Below, one piece after another: positions 26,126-35,018 of a stretch of 64,000 bases of DNA. Made by a program: the position numbers and the translations under genes. The notes beneath the pieces were generated by a model that saw nothing but the letters and a program-made list of their open reading frames with translations, was not told where the DNA came from and made no database searches. How positions within the stretch are numbered: the stretch's first letter is position 1; each line of letters starts with the position of its first letter. This DNA is from Saccharothrix sp. NRRL B-16314 (GTDB lineage Bacteria > Actinomycetota > Actinomycetes > Mycobacteriales > Pseudonocardiaceae): positions 39,968 to 103,967 of the forward strand of contig NZ_JNXC01000025.1 in assembly GCF_000716595.1 (NCBI RefSeq). The letters are read 5' to 3'.

Positions 26126-28606
26126 CTAATGGTCGGGCGAGCTGATCGGGCGCGTGGTCGACGAGCCTCCCGAGGTCAACGTGTTGACGCAGCCGAGTAC
26201 CCGTGGGTGCAGCAGGGCCGTCGGTTCGCGCAATCTCTCCGAGGTGCGGACGAGGAAGTGGTGCGTTTCTCCGGCAGTGAGCGAGACGAGCATGTTGTCG
26301 ACGACCGCGTCGGCGGCGACCTTGTCGGCGAGCAGGGCGAGGTCGCGGACGTAGGAGGTGGCCCGGACGTCGACGCGGTATCCGCCGGTCACGGGCGTGA
26401 CGTCGGCCGTGAACGGTTCGGGGTGGTAGTCGAGGTCGAGGTCTTCGCCGAACAGGTGGTCGGTGCGGATGTCGTCGACGGTGGCGACCAGCACCTCACG
26501 CCTCGGGTCGGCGGGTTCGATGAGATCGTCGGGCAGGCCCGACAGCACGGTGGAGCGAGGCGGCACGCTGAGCGGCAGCACCGCGGTGGCCAGCACCTCG
26601 CCGGCGAAGTCCTGCCGGGTCACGTGCACCGCACCTGCCCAGGGCTCGTCGTGGTCGTTGACCGAGACGAGCGTCGGCCTCCCGTCGCGGGGCTGAACGG
26701 TCAGCAGGCGTGAGGCGAAGGCGTGCTTGAGTGCGTAGTAGAGCGGTTTGGCGCGTTCTTCGCTGTCGATGGCGGCCCAGGAAATGGCCGGCCAACAGTC
26801 GTTGAGCTGCCAGACCAGGGCCCCGGCGGTGCGCGGCCACCAGGAGCGGTAGTGCTCGACGCCGAGGGCCACCGCGCGGGCCTGGTTGAGCTGAGTCGCC
26901 CAGTGCCACTGCTCGAAGTCGGTGGGGACCGGCAGGTGGGGCGCAAGGCCGCGTTCGAGGTTTTCGTTGCCGTTGACGGCCTTCTGGTGGGGCAGGAAGG
27001 CGGGTGAGGTGGACGTCAGCGACTGGTCGTGGATCCACCGGGTGAGGGTGGTCCAGGTGGGTGGCCCCTGGAAGCCGAACTCGGCGCAGAACCGGGGGAC
27101 GTGGTCTCGGTAGTGGGTGTAGTCCAGGAAGTTCCAGACGTCCCAGTCGTGACGGGTGCCGTGGTGGGCGTCGTTGGGCGGCAGGTCCCCGGGGCTGTAC
27201 GGGCTGCCGGGCGCGTACGGGCGGGTGGGGTCGAGCTCTTCGACGATCTTGGGGAGCAGGTCGTGGTAGTAGCCGCCGCCCCAGGTCCGACCGTCCAGGC
27301 TTTCCCTCCACCCCTCCCAGTCCGTGTAGGCGGGGAGGTTCTCGTTGTTCCCGTTCCACAGCACGAGCGACGGGTGGGCGACCAGGCGGGTGATGTTCTC
27401 CCGCGCCTCCGCCTCGACCTCCCCGCGCAGCGGCTCGTCCTCGGCGTAGAAGGCGCACGCGAACGGGAAGTCCTGCCACACCATCACGCCGCGTTCGTCG
27501 CAGGCGTCGTAGAAGTCGTCGGTCTCGTAGATGCCGCCGCCCCAGACCCGCAGCATGTTCATGTTCGCCTCGACGGCCTGGCCGACCCGGCGGGCGAGCC
27601 GCTCGGGGGTGACCCGGGTGAGGAAGTGATCGTCGGGGATCCAGTTGGCGCCTTTGGCGAAGACGCGCTTGCCGTTGACGACGAAGGTGAACGGGGTGCC
27701 GTGCTCGTCCGGTTCGGTGTCCACGGTGACGGTGCGGAACCCTATCCGGCGGCGCACGGCGTCCACCTGCCGGCCGTCGGTCAGCAGCGCGACGGTCAGG
27801 TCGTAGAGCGGCTGGTCGCCGTAGCCCACCGGCCACCACAACCGGACGTCCGGCACGAGCCCGGTGATGTGCGCGGTGTCGCCGGTGACCGCCAACGATT
27901 CCGTGTGCTCGCCGACCGTGACCAACACGGTGTGCTCGCGATCCGCAGCGCGGTTCAGCGCCAGGTGCACGTCGACGCGACCGGTGCCGTCGGCATCGAC
28001 GGTGACGAGCGGGCGCACCGAGGCCAGACGCGCGGTGTCCCAGCGTTCCAGCCGCACCGGTTTCCACAGGCCGGCGGTCTGCAGGTCCGGTCCCCAGTCC
28101 CAGCCGAACGAGCAGGCCATCTTGCGGATCGCGTTGTACGGGTGCGGGTAGGCCCGCCGGCGCCGGCCGAGCCCGGCCTCCGCCCGCTCGGCCTGGACGA
28201 GCGCGGACCACAACGTCACCGTCAGGTCGTTGTCGCCGTCGTGCAGCGATCCCCCGACGTCGAAGCGGTAGCCGCGGTGCATGTTGGCGGTGTGGCCGAG
28301 CACAGTGCCGTTCAGCTCGACGGTGGCGACGGTGTCGATGCCGTCGAAGACCAACTCCACCCGTTCACCGGCCCGCGCCGCCTCCGCCCGGAACGTGGTC
28401 GAGTACTGCCAGTCGACCCGGTGCATCCAGGTCAGCTCCGCCTCGTTGCGGTCCGCGTACGGGTCGGGGATGAGGTCGGCGGCCATCAGGTCGAGGTGGG
28501 TGCTGCCGGGGACCCGCGCGGGCACGTCCCGGCCAACGAGGTCGGCAGGCACCGGCCCTCCCACGGCGCGCAGCCGCCAGCAGTCGTGCAGGTCCAAGCG
28601 CGTCAC
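26126..28606 (-). CDS. GH2 beta-mannosidase
   Basis: 826 residues from a GTG (GAGGAAGAG upstream), no signal peptide, so cytoplasmic. The N-terminal jelly-roll (WMHRVDWQYSTTF, VELVFDGIDTVATVELNG), GWDWGP and LRVWGGGIYE are characteristic of the beta-mannosidase branch of GH2. The acid/base Glu is in WNGNNEN near residue 420 and the nucleophile in CAEFGFQG near residue 507. It should split imported manno-oligosaccharides into mannose. A degenerate solute-binding protein gene and a ROK regulator follow on the opposite strand, consistent with a former import-and-hydrolysis locus. Confidence 0.95.
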   Translation of the reverse strand: MTRLDLHDCWRLRAVGGPVPADLVGRDVPARVPGSTHLDLMAADLIPDPYADRNEAELTWMHRVDWQYSTTFRAEAARAGERVELVFDGIDTVATVELNGTVLGHTANMHRGYRFDVGGSLHDGDNDLTVTLWSALVQAERAEAGLGRRRRAYPHPYNAIRKMACSFGWDWGPDLQTAGLWKPVRLERWDTARLASVRPLVTVDADGTGRVDVHLALNRAADREHTVLVTVGEHTESLAVTGDTAHITGLVPDVRLWWPVGYGDQPLYDLTVALLTDGRQVDAVRRRIGFRTVTVDTEPDEHGTPFTFVVNGKRVFAKGANWIPDDHFLTRVTPERLARRVGQAVEANMNMLRVWGGGIYETDDFYDACDERGVMVWQDFPFACAFYAEDEPLRGEVEAEARENITRLVAHPSLVLWNGNNENLPAYTDWEGWRESLDGRTWGGGYYHDLLPKIVEELDPTRPYAPGSPYSPGDLPPNDAHHGTRHDWDVWNFLDYTHYRDHVPRFCAEFGFQGPPTWTTLTRWIHDQSLTSTSPAFLPHQKAVNGNENLERGLAPHLPVPTDFEQWHWATQLNQARAVALGVEHYRSWWPRTAGALVWQLNDCWPAISWAAIDSEERAKPLYYALKHAFASRLLTVQPRDGRPTLVSVNDHDEPWAGAVHVTRQDFAGEVLATAVLPLSVPPRSTVLSGLPDDLIEPADPRREVLVATVDDIRTDHLFGEDLDLDYHPEPFTADVTPVTGGYRVDVRATSYVRDLALLADKVAADAVVDNMLVSLTAGETHHFLVRTSERLREPTALLHPRVLGCVNTLTSGGSSTTRPISSPDH

Positions 28607-28657
28607 GGCAGCTCTCTTCCTCGTTGGTCGACGCAGGAGCGAAGCGCAACGAGATGG

Positions 28658-28763
28658 TTACTCAGGTATGTGAAGTAAGTCAACACCTGCGAGTTGCGCT
28701 CGGCGGACCTGCTGAGTCGCCGCTCGCTGGGCGGCGAACTGTGCCCATTGACGACTTACTTAG
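28658..28763. promoter_or_regulatory. Divergent promoter region with repeated AAGTAAGTC motif
   Basis: AAGTAAGTC at 28673-28681 recurs as its exact reverse complement GACTTACTT at 28753-28761. TTACT at 28658 and AGTAA at 28674 form a further dyad. A related GTGAAGTA box precedes the ROK gene. The region separates the beta-mannosidase from the broken binding-protein gene, so these are probable ROK-regulator sites (inference). Confidence 0.5.
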
Positions 28764-28838
28764 AGACCCTAATAATGACCGGGCGCAGGGCGGGGGGCTC
28801 GTGACGCGTCCCGCGGACCGCACGTCAAGGAAGACGTC

Positions 28839-29670
28839 GTGACGAGGTCGGGAAGACGAAGCGCGCGGGTGCGGCCGCGACCGCCCTGCTCGCTGCGGCG
28901 GTCGTGGCCGCGGGGTGCGGGCCGTCGGGCGCACCGGCCGGGGCCGAGGGTTCCACCTTGGTGGACTAACACCGGCCAGTCCGGTGACTACCAGATCAAC
29001 TTCAACCCGTTCGCGCCGACCAGCATCGGCGGAGCGGGCACGATCTTCGAGCCACTGTTCTTCCACAACGTCCTGCGCGACGCCGAACCGACGCCGGAAC
29101 TGGGCGCCGAGTTCGCCTGGAACGCCGACGGCACGCAGCTGTCCATCACCCTTCAGGACTGCGTGACCTGCTCCGACGGCGAGCAATTCACCGCCGCCGA
29201 CGTCGTGTTCACCCTCGACATGATCGCCAAGCACCAGGCCATGAACACCACCGGCTACGCCGGGCGGGCCGAGGCGGTCGACGACACGCACGTGATCGTC
29301 AGATTCTACCAACCGTCCTTCCTGGACGGTCCGGCGATCCTCGGCAGGACCTACGTCGTGCCGGAGCACAAGTGGAAGGACATCGCCGACCCGGCTGTCG
29401 CCGTGGTGAAGGACCCGGTCGGCACCGGCCCGTACCTGCTGGACGAGTTCAAGCCGCAGGCGTTCACGTTCAAGGCGAACCCGACTCAAGAACGGCGAAC
29501 CGGTGTCGCTGACGCTGAGCACCGTCGCCGGCTGGACCGACTACATCACCGCCACCGAGGTCGCCGGAGGCTTCACCGGACGGATATCGCCACGTACGCG
29601 TCGAGCGGCACCGTCCACTTCGACTGGTTCGTCACGAACGAGATCCAGGCCACCGCCGGACGACGGCACG
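28839..29670 (+). pseudogene. Broken family 5 extracellular solute-binding protein
   Basis: The GTG start with AAGGAAG upstream begins a lipoprotein signal (AAATALLAAAVVAAGCGPSG) in one frame. After a stop, the protein continues in another frame as NFNPFAPTSIGGAGTIFEPLFF, TWTPELGAEFAWN-like segments and DPVGTGPYLLDEF, typical of oligopeptide/oligosaccharide (SBP_bac_5) binding proteins. A further frame change (VSLTLSTVAGWTDY) and a premature end follow; roughly the C-terminal half is lost, together with the permeases. It is probably the former manno- or cello-oligosaccharide receptor of this locus. Confidence 0.8.
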
Positions 29671-29764
29671 GTCGACGCTTCTTTAGGTTTCCGTTGAAAG
29701 CGAACGCGCTGGATGGTGGCACCCGAACCAGGCAACGGTGGGTGGCCTGGCGGGCCAGGGAAAG

Positions 29765-29780
29765 ACTAAGTGAAGTAGCC
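29765..29780. promoter_or_regulatory. Candidate ROK autoregulatory box
   Basis: The GTGAAGTA box at 29770-29777, within GACTAAGTGAAGTAG, also occurs at 28670-28677 before the beta-mannosidase. It lies about 35 bp upstream of the ROK gene start. Confidence 0.4.
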
Positions 29781-29809
29781 TTGCGAAAGGGGCGGCAAAG
29801 GAGGGAATC

Positions 29810-31072
29810 GTGGCGAGGAGCCCGGTCTGGGCAGCAAGCCGGCCGAGGACGCGAGGCGTGGTCCTGGACGTGATCAGAGCGGCGCGCTCGATCAGCCGGG
29901 TGGAGCTCGCGACAGCGACCGGTCTCACCGGCGCGACGATCTCCGAGGTGGTGCGCGAGCTGCTGGGCGACGGGCTGGTCGTCGAGGCCGGTCGTGGTGC
30001 GCCGACGGGCGGCAAGCCGCGCACGATGGTGCAGCTCAACCCGCCGGCCCGCTACGGCGTGGGGGTGCAGCTCGAGCGGAACGCCTGCGTCATCGTGGTC
30101 GTCGACCTGGCCGGACGACCGGTGGCGCGGACCTCGTTCCACGGCGTGTCGTCGATGCCGCCGGAGCAGGCGCTGCCGCTGGTGGCGTCGCGGGTGGACG
30201 CCCTGCTGACGACGGCCGGCGTCGACCGCGAGAAAGTGCTCGGGGTCGGCCTGGTCACCTACGGTCCGCAGGATCGGAGCACGGGTGTGCTGTTGACACC
30301 ACAGCCCACCGAGGAGTGGTACGACTACCCGGTCGCGCCACGCCTCGCGGAGAGCCTGGGCCTGCCAGTGCTGCTCGACAACGACGCCGCGGCGGCCGCG
30401 ATCGGCGAGTACTGGATGGGTGCGGTGGGCCCGCACAGCACCTACGGCTGCTTCTACATGGCCACCGGAATCGGCGGCGGGGTGGTCGTCGCCGGTGAGG
30501 TGTACCGGGGCAGTTCGTCGAACAGCGCGGAGATCGGGCACATCTCGATCGACGTCAACGGTGACGAATGCCCGTGCGGCAACGTCGGGTGCCTGGAGAA
30601 CTACGCCGGTCCGTCGGCCCTGGTCCGGCAGGCGTTGGAGATGCCGGACCTCGCCCGACGGCTGGCGCTCGACCCAGCGGCCGACGACTTCCTGACCGAG
30701 TTCGCGCGGATCGCGGCGGCCGCGAACGCAGGCGACCCCGAGGCCCTTGCACTCGTCGAGCGGTCGGCGCGCTACCTCGGTCACGCCGCGGTCACCGTGG
30801 CGGTCCTGTTCGACCTGGACACGATCGTCCTGGCCGGACAGAGCTTCGCGGTGGCGGGCTCGATCTACCAGGCGGTGATCCAGCAGGAACTGGACCGCCG
30901 GTTGTTCGCCCGCAAGGCGCACCCGGTTCGCGTGGTGCCCTCGGTCAACGGGTCGGACGCGGCGGCGATCGGTGGGGCGATCCTCGTCCTGCAGAGCGAG
31001 CTGATACTCGGCCACGGCCGCTCCGAGGACGGAACGCGGCCGGTGCCCGCCGGCGCGGTCGAGACACCGTGA
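29810..31072 (+). CDS. ROK-family transcriptional regulator
   Basis: 420 residues from a GTG directly after AAGGAGGGAATC. An N-terminal winged HTH (ISRVELATATGLTGATISEVVRELL) is followed by a sugar-kinase-like ROK domain: DNDAAAAAIGEY, the ATP-site loop GIGGGVVVAGEVYRG, EIGHISID, and the zinc motif CPCGNVGCLE. A classic sugar-sensing repressor layout. Its neighbours, the beta-mannosidase and the broken binding protein, and shared AAGTAAGTC-like boxes suggest it controls mannoside use. Confidence 0.92.
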   Translation: MARSPVWAASRPRTRGVVLDVIRAARSISRVELATATGLTGATISEVVRELLGDGLVVEAGRGAPTGGKPRTMVQLNPPARYGVGVQLERNACVIVVVDLAGRPVARTSFHGVSSMPPEQALPLVASRVDALLTTAGVDREKVLGVGLVTYGPQDRSTGVLLTPQPTEEWYDYPVAPRLAESLGLPVLLDNDAAAAAIGEYWMGAVGPHSTYGCFYMATGIGGGVVVAGEVYRGSSSNSAEIGHISIDVNGDECPCGNVGCLENYAGPSALVRQALEMPDLARRLALDPAADDFLTEFARIAAAANAGDPEALALVERSARYLGHAAVTVAVLFDLDTIVLAGQSFAVAGSIYQAVIQQELDRRLFARKAHPVRVVPSVNGSDAAAIGGAILVLQSELILGHGRSEDGTRPVPAGAVETP

Positions 31073-31214
31073 CCGATCGCGCTCAGCTTTCGTACGATGC
31101 GGCGGAGAGCTGTCCCGGTGTCGAGGCACGACGTGCAGGTGGAGCAGGCGCGCAGGACGCTGGGACTCCCGCGCGACCGGCGGTGTCCCGCCACACCGGG
31201 CTGACCGGCGGGCG

Positions 31215-31300
31215 ATCCACCTGGATCACAACGCCACCACACCGGTCGACCCACGCGTCGTCGAGGTGACGCTGCCGCACGGCAACGGGTCGTTGGGCCA
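31215..31300 (+). pseudogene. Fragment of a NifS/IscS-type cysteine desulfurase
   Basis: The plus-strand frame reads HLDHNATTPVDPRVVEVTLP, which is the highly conserved N-terminus of class V cysteine desulfurases (yLDhNATTPvdprVveamlpyl). The sequence degenerates immediately after. Only about 25-30 codons survive. Desulfurases of this type accompany Fe-S assembly, tRNA thiolation or phosphorothioation systems; which one cannot be told. Confidence 0.6.
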
Positions 31301-31424
31301 CCGGCCGGCGGTGGACCGCGCAGTCGGTGGCGTCGGTCCTGTCCGCCTCGCGCTATACCGGCTGGCAGGTGCGGAACCGCCAAAGCGTCGACCACGACCA
31401 CCACACCGGGGAGAGCGCCGCCGC

Positions 31425-31560
31425 CGCGTCACGCGCTGGAACCCGACCGACCGCTGGGTGCTGTCTCGACAACGCACCCACACCCAGCTCGTCAGCGAAG
31501 CGGACTTCGTCGCCGTCCAACGGACGCGTGCGGGTCGCCCGAACCAGGTCACCAGGATCG
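31425..31560 (+). pseudogene. Fragment of a large serine recombinase
   Basis: RWNPTDRWVLSRQRTHTQLVSEADFVAVQ matches the region between the Recombinase domain and the zinc ribbon of large serine integrases (WVIS...HP.LVSEADFVAVQ). There is no catalytic domain and no continuing frame. It is a relic of a former integration event next to the T7SS island. Confidence 0.6.
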
Positions 31561-31704
31561 GCCACACCCTGGACGTGCCCGCCGCCGCCGGCCCCCAGCC
31601 GAGTCATCGCGCAGCTCCGCGCCCGACATGCGGCGCTGGAAGCAGATGCTTCTACCGCCTGAACTCGCGCGGCACAACCAATTGCACATCACCGACGCAC
31701 GACC

Positions 31705-32223
31705 CTAGGGAATCCTGTTGGTCACCCGCTCATCGCGCTCGAACCGGGCGATCGAGCGGTAGTCGCCGAACGAGGGAATCGGCTCCCAGTTGGCGTGGAC
31801 CGGCACGTCGTTGTACTCCACGGTTTCCCGGAAATTCTCCGCCTTGTTCTTGACGACCCGCTTCACGTATCCGTCTTCACGGTAGTCCACGGTCTCACTG
31901 GACGACGAATCCGAAAGCCGTAGGCCCGGCTCGTCGCTCGGATAGTTCCACATGTTGGCGCGAACCAGGAAAAGACTTTCATCGGTCTTCTTCATGAATG
32001 TGTACTCGGTCGACTTCCGGCCAGCGTCGTCCTGAAAGGTGACCACGACGACGCCGGTCTTCCACACCGGGGTGACCAGGGTCGGGGACTTCGCTCCCGG
32101 CCTGGGCGGCATGATCGCCGTGTACTCCTCGCCCGCACCGTCCTTGACCCGCGCCTCGGCCTCGGTCAGCGGTTCCCCTGGGGTGCCGTCCGCGTAGTTC
32201 CACTTGAAGCAGTAGTTGACCAT
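31705..32223 (-). CDS. Putative immunity protein of the T7SS toxin module
   Basis: 172 residues from the ATG at 32223. It begins YCFKWNYADGTPGEPLTEAEA and continues with short strand-rich segments (GVVVVTFQDDAGRKSTEYTF, NMWNYPSDEPGL, EDGYVKRVVKNK) and ends in a D-R rich tail. It has no signal peptide or membrane segment. It starts 22 bp after the toxin-like gene and is the last gene of the module, the usual immunity position. Similar small acidic proteins are common beside actinobacterial polymorphic toxins. The function is inferred. Confidence 0.65.
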   Translation of the reverse strand: MVNYCFKWNYADGTPGEPLTEAEARVKDGAGEEYTAIMPPRPGAKSPTLVTPVWKTGVVVVTFQDDAGRKSTEYTFMKKTDESLFLVRANMWNYPSDEPGLRLSDSSSSETVDYREDGYVKRVVKNKAENFRETVEYNDVPVHANWEPIPSFGDYRSIARFERDERVTNRIP

Positions 32224-32245
32224 GTCTCCGTGCCCGGGTTCCGGA

Positions 32246-32908
32246 TTAGTAAGTACGACCGTTCTCGTCCCTGATGATGATACCCAGGCGCTTCGCTTCC
32301 GCAAGAACGGCAGGCGGAACGCCATTCTGCTGCACCGGGACCTCTAAAATCATGTCACCGCTCATCGGCTTCCCGATCGCCTCGTCACCGAGATCACGGC
32401 GATTGGTCGGCGTGTCGGCGACAACGGTGCCGGGGCCGTACGTGTTGGCCAGTTCCCGCAAATAGCCTTTGGCCGTGCTCTCCTGCACGTCCGCCAGTTG
32501 CGTGTACTTCCGGCTGACGATTTCCTCGTCGGGCACGTAGGAGTCGACGCGCGGGTACTGGCCCTTGTCCGACCGCGGCTCGACGTGAACCTCGTTCGCG
32601 CCGCCCTGCTCCTCGTAGTAAGGCTCGCGCCGACGGTTGAACTCGTTGCCTTCCTCGAGTTGCCGCTGCAGCCACTCGGGCCTACCCGGCCGCTCATCGG
32701 CGCCCGGTTGGCCGGGCTGCCCAGGCTGGTTCGGCTGCCCGTTGCCCGACGTGCCGCCTGGTCGACCTGCCTGCGCGATGCCCTCCGTGGCCTGTTGGGC
32801 GGTGGAGATGCTGGACGACGCGTCGACGTCGCCGGACCGTTGGGATGGCTGCCTGGTCGGGCCGTCGCCACCGTTGCCGTCCCCCGGTCGCCGTGGTCGT
32901 GGAGTCAT
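32246..32908 (-). CDS. Pro/Gly-rich protein with polymorphic-toxin-like C-terminal domain
   Basis: 220 residues. The first about 75 are low-complexity (repeated PGQPGQPG and charged residues), a flexible linker as often precedes toxin tips. The last about 110 form a compact domain with VDSYVPDEEIVSRKYTQLAD, GYLRELANTYGPGTVVADTP and MILEVPVQQNGVPPAVL, resembling C-terminal tips seen on Rhs/WXG-type polymorphic toxins of actinomycetes. I cannot name the toxin family or its activity. It starts 7 nt after the WXG-like gene, suggesting a split effector. Confidence 0.65.
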   Translation of the reverse strand: MTPRPRRPGDGNGGDGPTRQPSQRSGDVDASSSISTAQQATEGIAQAGRPGGTSGNGQPNQPGQPGQPGADERPGRPEWLQRQLEEGNEFNRRREPYYEEQGGANEVHVEPRSDKGQYPRVDSYVPDEEIVSRKYTQLADVQESTAKGYLRELANTYGPGTVVADTPTNRRDLGDEAIGKPMSGDMILEVPVQQNGVPPAVLAEAKRLGIIIRDENGRTY

Positions 32909-32915
32909 GTAGGCC

Positions 32916-33617
32916 CTATCCGTCCAACAGCAGGGAAAGGTTGCTGATGCTCTGCACCAGCGAACTCGTGTAGTTGAGGATCCGCCCGGCCCACTTGACG
33001 ACCGCAGCGACGATCTGTGCCGCGATCACGGGGATGGTCACCACGAACAGCGCCTCGACGGCCCACACGATCACCCTGGCCACCAGGTCGGCGATCAGGT
33101 CGCGGACGATCTCGCGGGTCATCTCGACCAGGCCGCCCGCACCCTCGGTGGCCGCGGCCATGCCGGCCGAGACCGCGGCCAACCCGCCGATCGCGTTCAC
33201 GTTGTTGACCATCAGGGAGCGGTAGGCGTCGGCGGAGCCACCGCTCCACTCGGAGAGGTCGTTGCTCAGGTGCCTGCCGAGGTCCTCGGACATGGCGTAC
33301 AGCTCGGTGGCCATGTTGGTCCAGGTCGCGGCGTGCGCGCGGACCACGTCGGGCATACCGGTCAGCTCGTCGAGCGCTTCGCGCAACGGTTCGAAGTACT
33401 CCAAGGCCCAGCCGAGCCCGTTCGACAGCAATGCGCTGAACGGGTCCACCACCGCGGCGCCCGCCTCCAGCGCCAACCCGGCGCCCGCGAGCGCTCCGCT
33501 GACCCAGTCCTCGCTCTTGATGGCGTCGACCAGGTCTTCGATCCCGTCTGCGACGCCGGCCCCGGTCCACGGGTCGCGGGTCGACTCCACCGGGGCGACG
33601 AGGGAACCATCGCTCAT
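32916..33617 (-). CDS. WXG100/PPE-like type VII secretion effector scaffold
   Basis: 233 residues. A long helical region is centred on EWSGGSADAYRSL, the WXG turn of WXG100-superfamily proteins, followed by two hydrophobic segments (GGLAAVSAGMAAATEGAGGLV and VIVWAVEALFVVTIPVIAAQIVAAVV). Such proteins are exported by ESX-type systems, often carrying a C-terminal toxin; here no toxin domain is fused. Its ATG overlaps the stop of the EspC-like gene by 4 bp. The ESX machinery (EccC ATPase and others) is not in this window. Confidence 0.8.
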   Translation of the reverse strand: MSDGSLVAPVESTRDPWTGAGVADGIEDLVDAIKSEDWVSGALAGAGLALEAGAAVVDPFSALLSNGLGWALEYFEPLREALDELTGMPDVVRAHAATWTNMATELYAMSEDLGRHLSNDLSEWSGGSADAYRSLMVNNVNAIGGLAAVSAGMAAATEGAGGLVEMTREIVRDLIADLVARVIVWAVEALFVVTIPVIAAQIVAAVVKWAGRILNYTSSLVQSISNLSLLLDG

Positions 33618-33928
33618 GGCAGCCCCACCACCCCGATTTGGTTGAACCGGTCGGCTTCGCCGTTGTCCACGGTGTCGTAGGCGTCCGCGCTCAGCTCCAG
33701 TTCCCTGGTGGCGATGTCGAGGCTCTCAGCGACGTAGGCGATCAGTTCGTCCTGCTTGCGGTGCCTGCCCTCCAGCACCCCGGAGATCCACCCGCACAAC
33801 AGCCCGTACGCCTGGCTGTCCTGCGCGATGTGGGAGCTCGCCGCCTGCACGGCGTCGAAGCGCTGTCGAACCGCCTGCACGTTCTGCGCGTGAGTCCGCA
33901 ACTGCTGGATGTCGACGTTGAATCCCAT
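33614..33928 (-). CDS. EspC-like/WXG100-type small secreted protein
   Basis: 104 residues, all helical: VDIQQLRTHAQNVQAVRQRFDAVQ and ESLDIATRELELSADAYDTVD. The terminal YxxxD-like AYDTVDNGEAD matches the type VII export signal pattern. The size and helical-hairpin layout fit the EspC/ESX-secreted family that pairs with a larger WXG partner. It is coupled to both neighbours (3-bp gap upstream, 4-bp overlap downstream). Confidence 0.8.
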   Translation of the reverse strand: MGFNVDIQQLRTHAQNVQAVRQRFDAVQAASSHIAQDSQAYGLLCGWISGVLEGRHRKQDELIAYVAESLDIATRELELSADAYDTVDNGEADRFNQIGVVGLP

Positions 33929-33931
33929 GCG

Positions 33932-34411
33932 TCACCGCCGAAAGTCGGAGGACGGGTCGTACACGCTGTCCTCGATGTCGTCACCGTCATCGTCCCGGCT
34001 GCGGCGCGCCTGTGGTCGGGCGGTGTCCTCGACGGGGGCGCGCCGGAAGTGGCGGTCGACGCTCTGCGCGATCGCCCGCGCCGCCACCGACTCCACGCCG
34101 ACGGTGTCCTCGATGACCTCCTTGGACCGGTCGGCCAGCGTGTTCCTCGCCTCGCCGAGCGTCGCCATGATCGCCCGCGCGACGACGTCCGGTGACACCC
34201 GGCTGATCCGGTCGGTCAGCTGCAGCCCGACGAGCGTGCCGGTCGAGTCGACCGACACCTCGGCCAGCCCATTCGGATCCCTGGCGGTCACCCGCAGATC
34301 CTGGAGCCGCTGACTCATGGCCTGGGTGTCCTGGGCCATCTTGTCGATCCGACCCTGCCACGCAGCCAGGTGCTCACGGGCCCCGTCCGGGTCGAGAATT
34401 GTCCCGTCCAT
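33932..34411 (-). CDS. YbaB/EbfC-family DNA-binding-like protein
   Basis: 159 residues from the ATG at 34411. An N-terminal coiled-coil (AAWQGRIDKMAQDTQAMSQRLQDL) and a strand pair (VTARDPNGLAEVSVDSTGTLVGLQL) match the YbaB fold; the C-terminal tail is charged and disordered (RRSRDDDGDDIED). YbaB-like genes are standard first members of actinobacterial T7SS effector operons, where their role is unclear, perhaps chaperone or regulator. It heads this five-gene operon. Confidence 0.85.
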   Translation of the reverse strand: MDGTILDPDGAREHLAAWQGRIDKMAQDTQAMSQRLQDLRVTARDPNGLAEVSVDSTGTLVGLQLTDRISRVSPDVVARAIMATLGEARNTLADRSKEVIEDTVGVESVAARAIAQSVDRHFRRAPVEDTARPQARRSRDDDGDDIEDSVYDPSSDFRR

Positions 34412-34952
34412 GGGCCTGCACTCTAGGTGACAGACCGTGTTCTCCGGCACGATTGGATGAGACTGGTAGCCCGACTCCGACGAACGTCCCCCGGATGCCG
34501 GATGCCGGATGAGCGTCGCCGGGGTGGCACTCCACCCATTGACGGCATCCCGCTCGGGATCGTGACCACGGTCAAGTCCTGGGGCGTGGTGTGACGCGGG
34601 CGGTCACCGGTGATCCGGTTATCGGTCAGGTGGTGGATGCGGCGGGTGTGGTGTCCTCCTGTCCGGTGGGATCAGTGTCGGTGGTGCTGGTCGTGCGGGA
34701 GCGGGCGAGGCCGTCCAGGCCGAGGTGTCTTCTTTTAGTCGACACTGAAGCTACGATAGTGGTTGGCCATCTGTAAGTTGCCGCCGGAGTCCGTTGCAAG
34801 GTCCGCCTCCGACATGACACCTCGAAGCCGGTCCCCACGTTGTCGACGCCGTCGAACGACTGCGACGTCGAGGACTTCGCACGGAGCCTTCGCCGATACG
34901 CGCATGCCACGCGGTCTTGGACGTCACCGCAGCGTCAAGGTCATCGCTCCGC
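34412..34952. other. Promoter side of the T7SS operon and empty spacer
   Basis: No gene recognized. A short triple direct repeat of GGATGCC/GGATGAG lies near 34493-34515, close to where the operon promoter should be. The remaining sequence to 34950 has no supported frame. Confidence 0.4.
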
Positions 34953-34994
34953 GCGGGCGATGACTTCCAGGTGGACCGGGAAGTCATCGCCCGC
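34953..34994 (-). terminator. Perfect 16-bp hairpin after the esterase gene
   Basis: GCGGGCGATGACTTCC and its exact complement (34979-34994) enclose a 10-nt loop. It lies 24 bp after the stop of the minus-strand esterase, so most likely a terminator. Confidence 0.7.
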
Positions 34995-35018
34995 ATCAAT
35001 TACTCCTCAACCGGCGCT

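Noticed and set aside
27029..28678. 549-codon plus-strand frame opposite the beta-mannosidase
   Set aside because: Same reason: the minus-strand GH2 protein has catalytic motifs and full family length.
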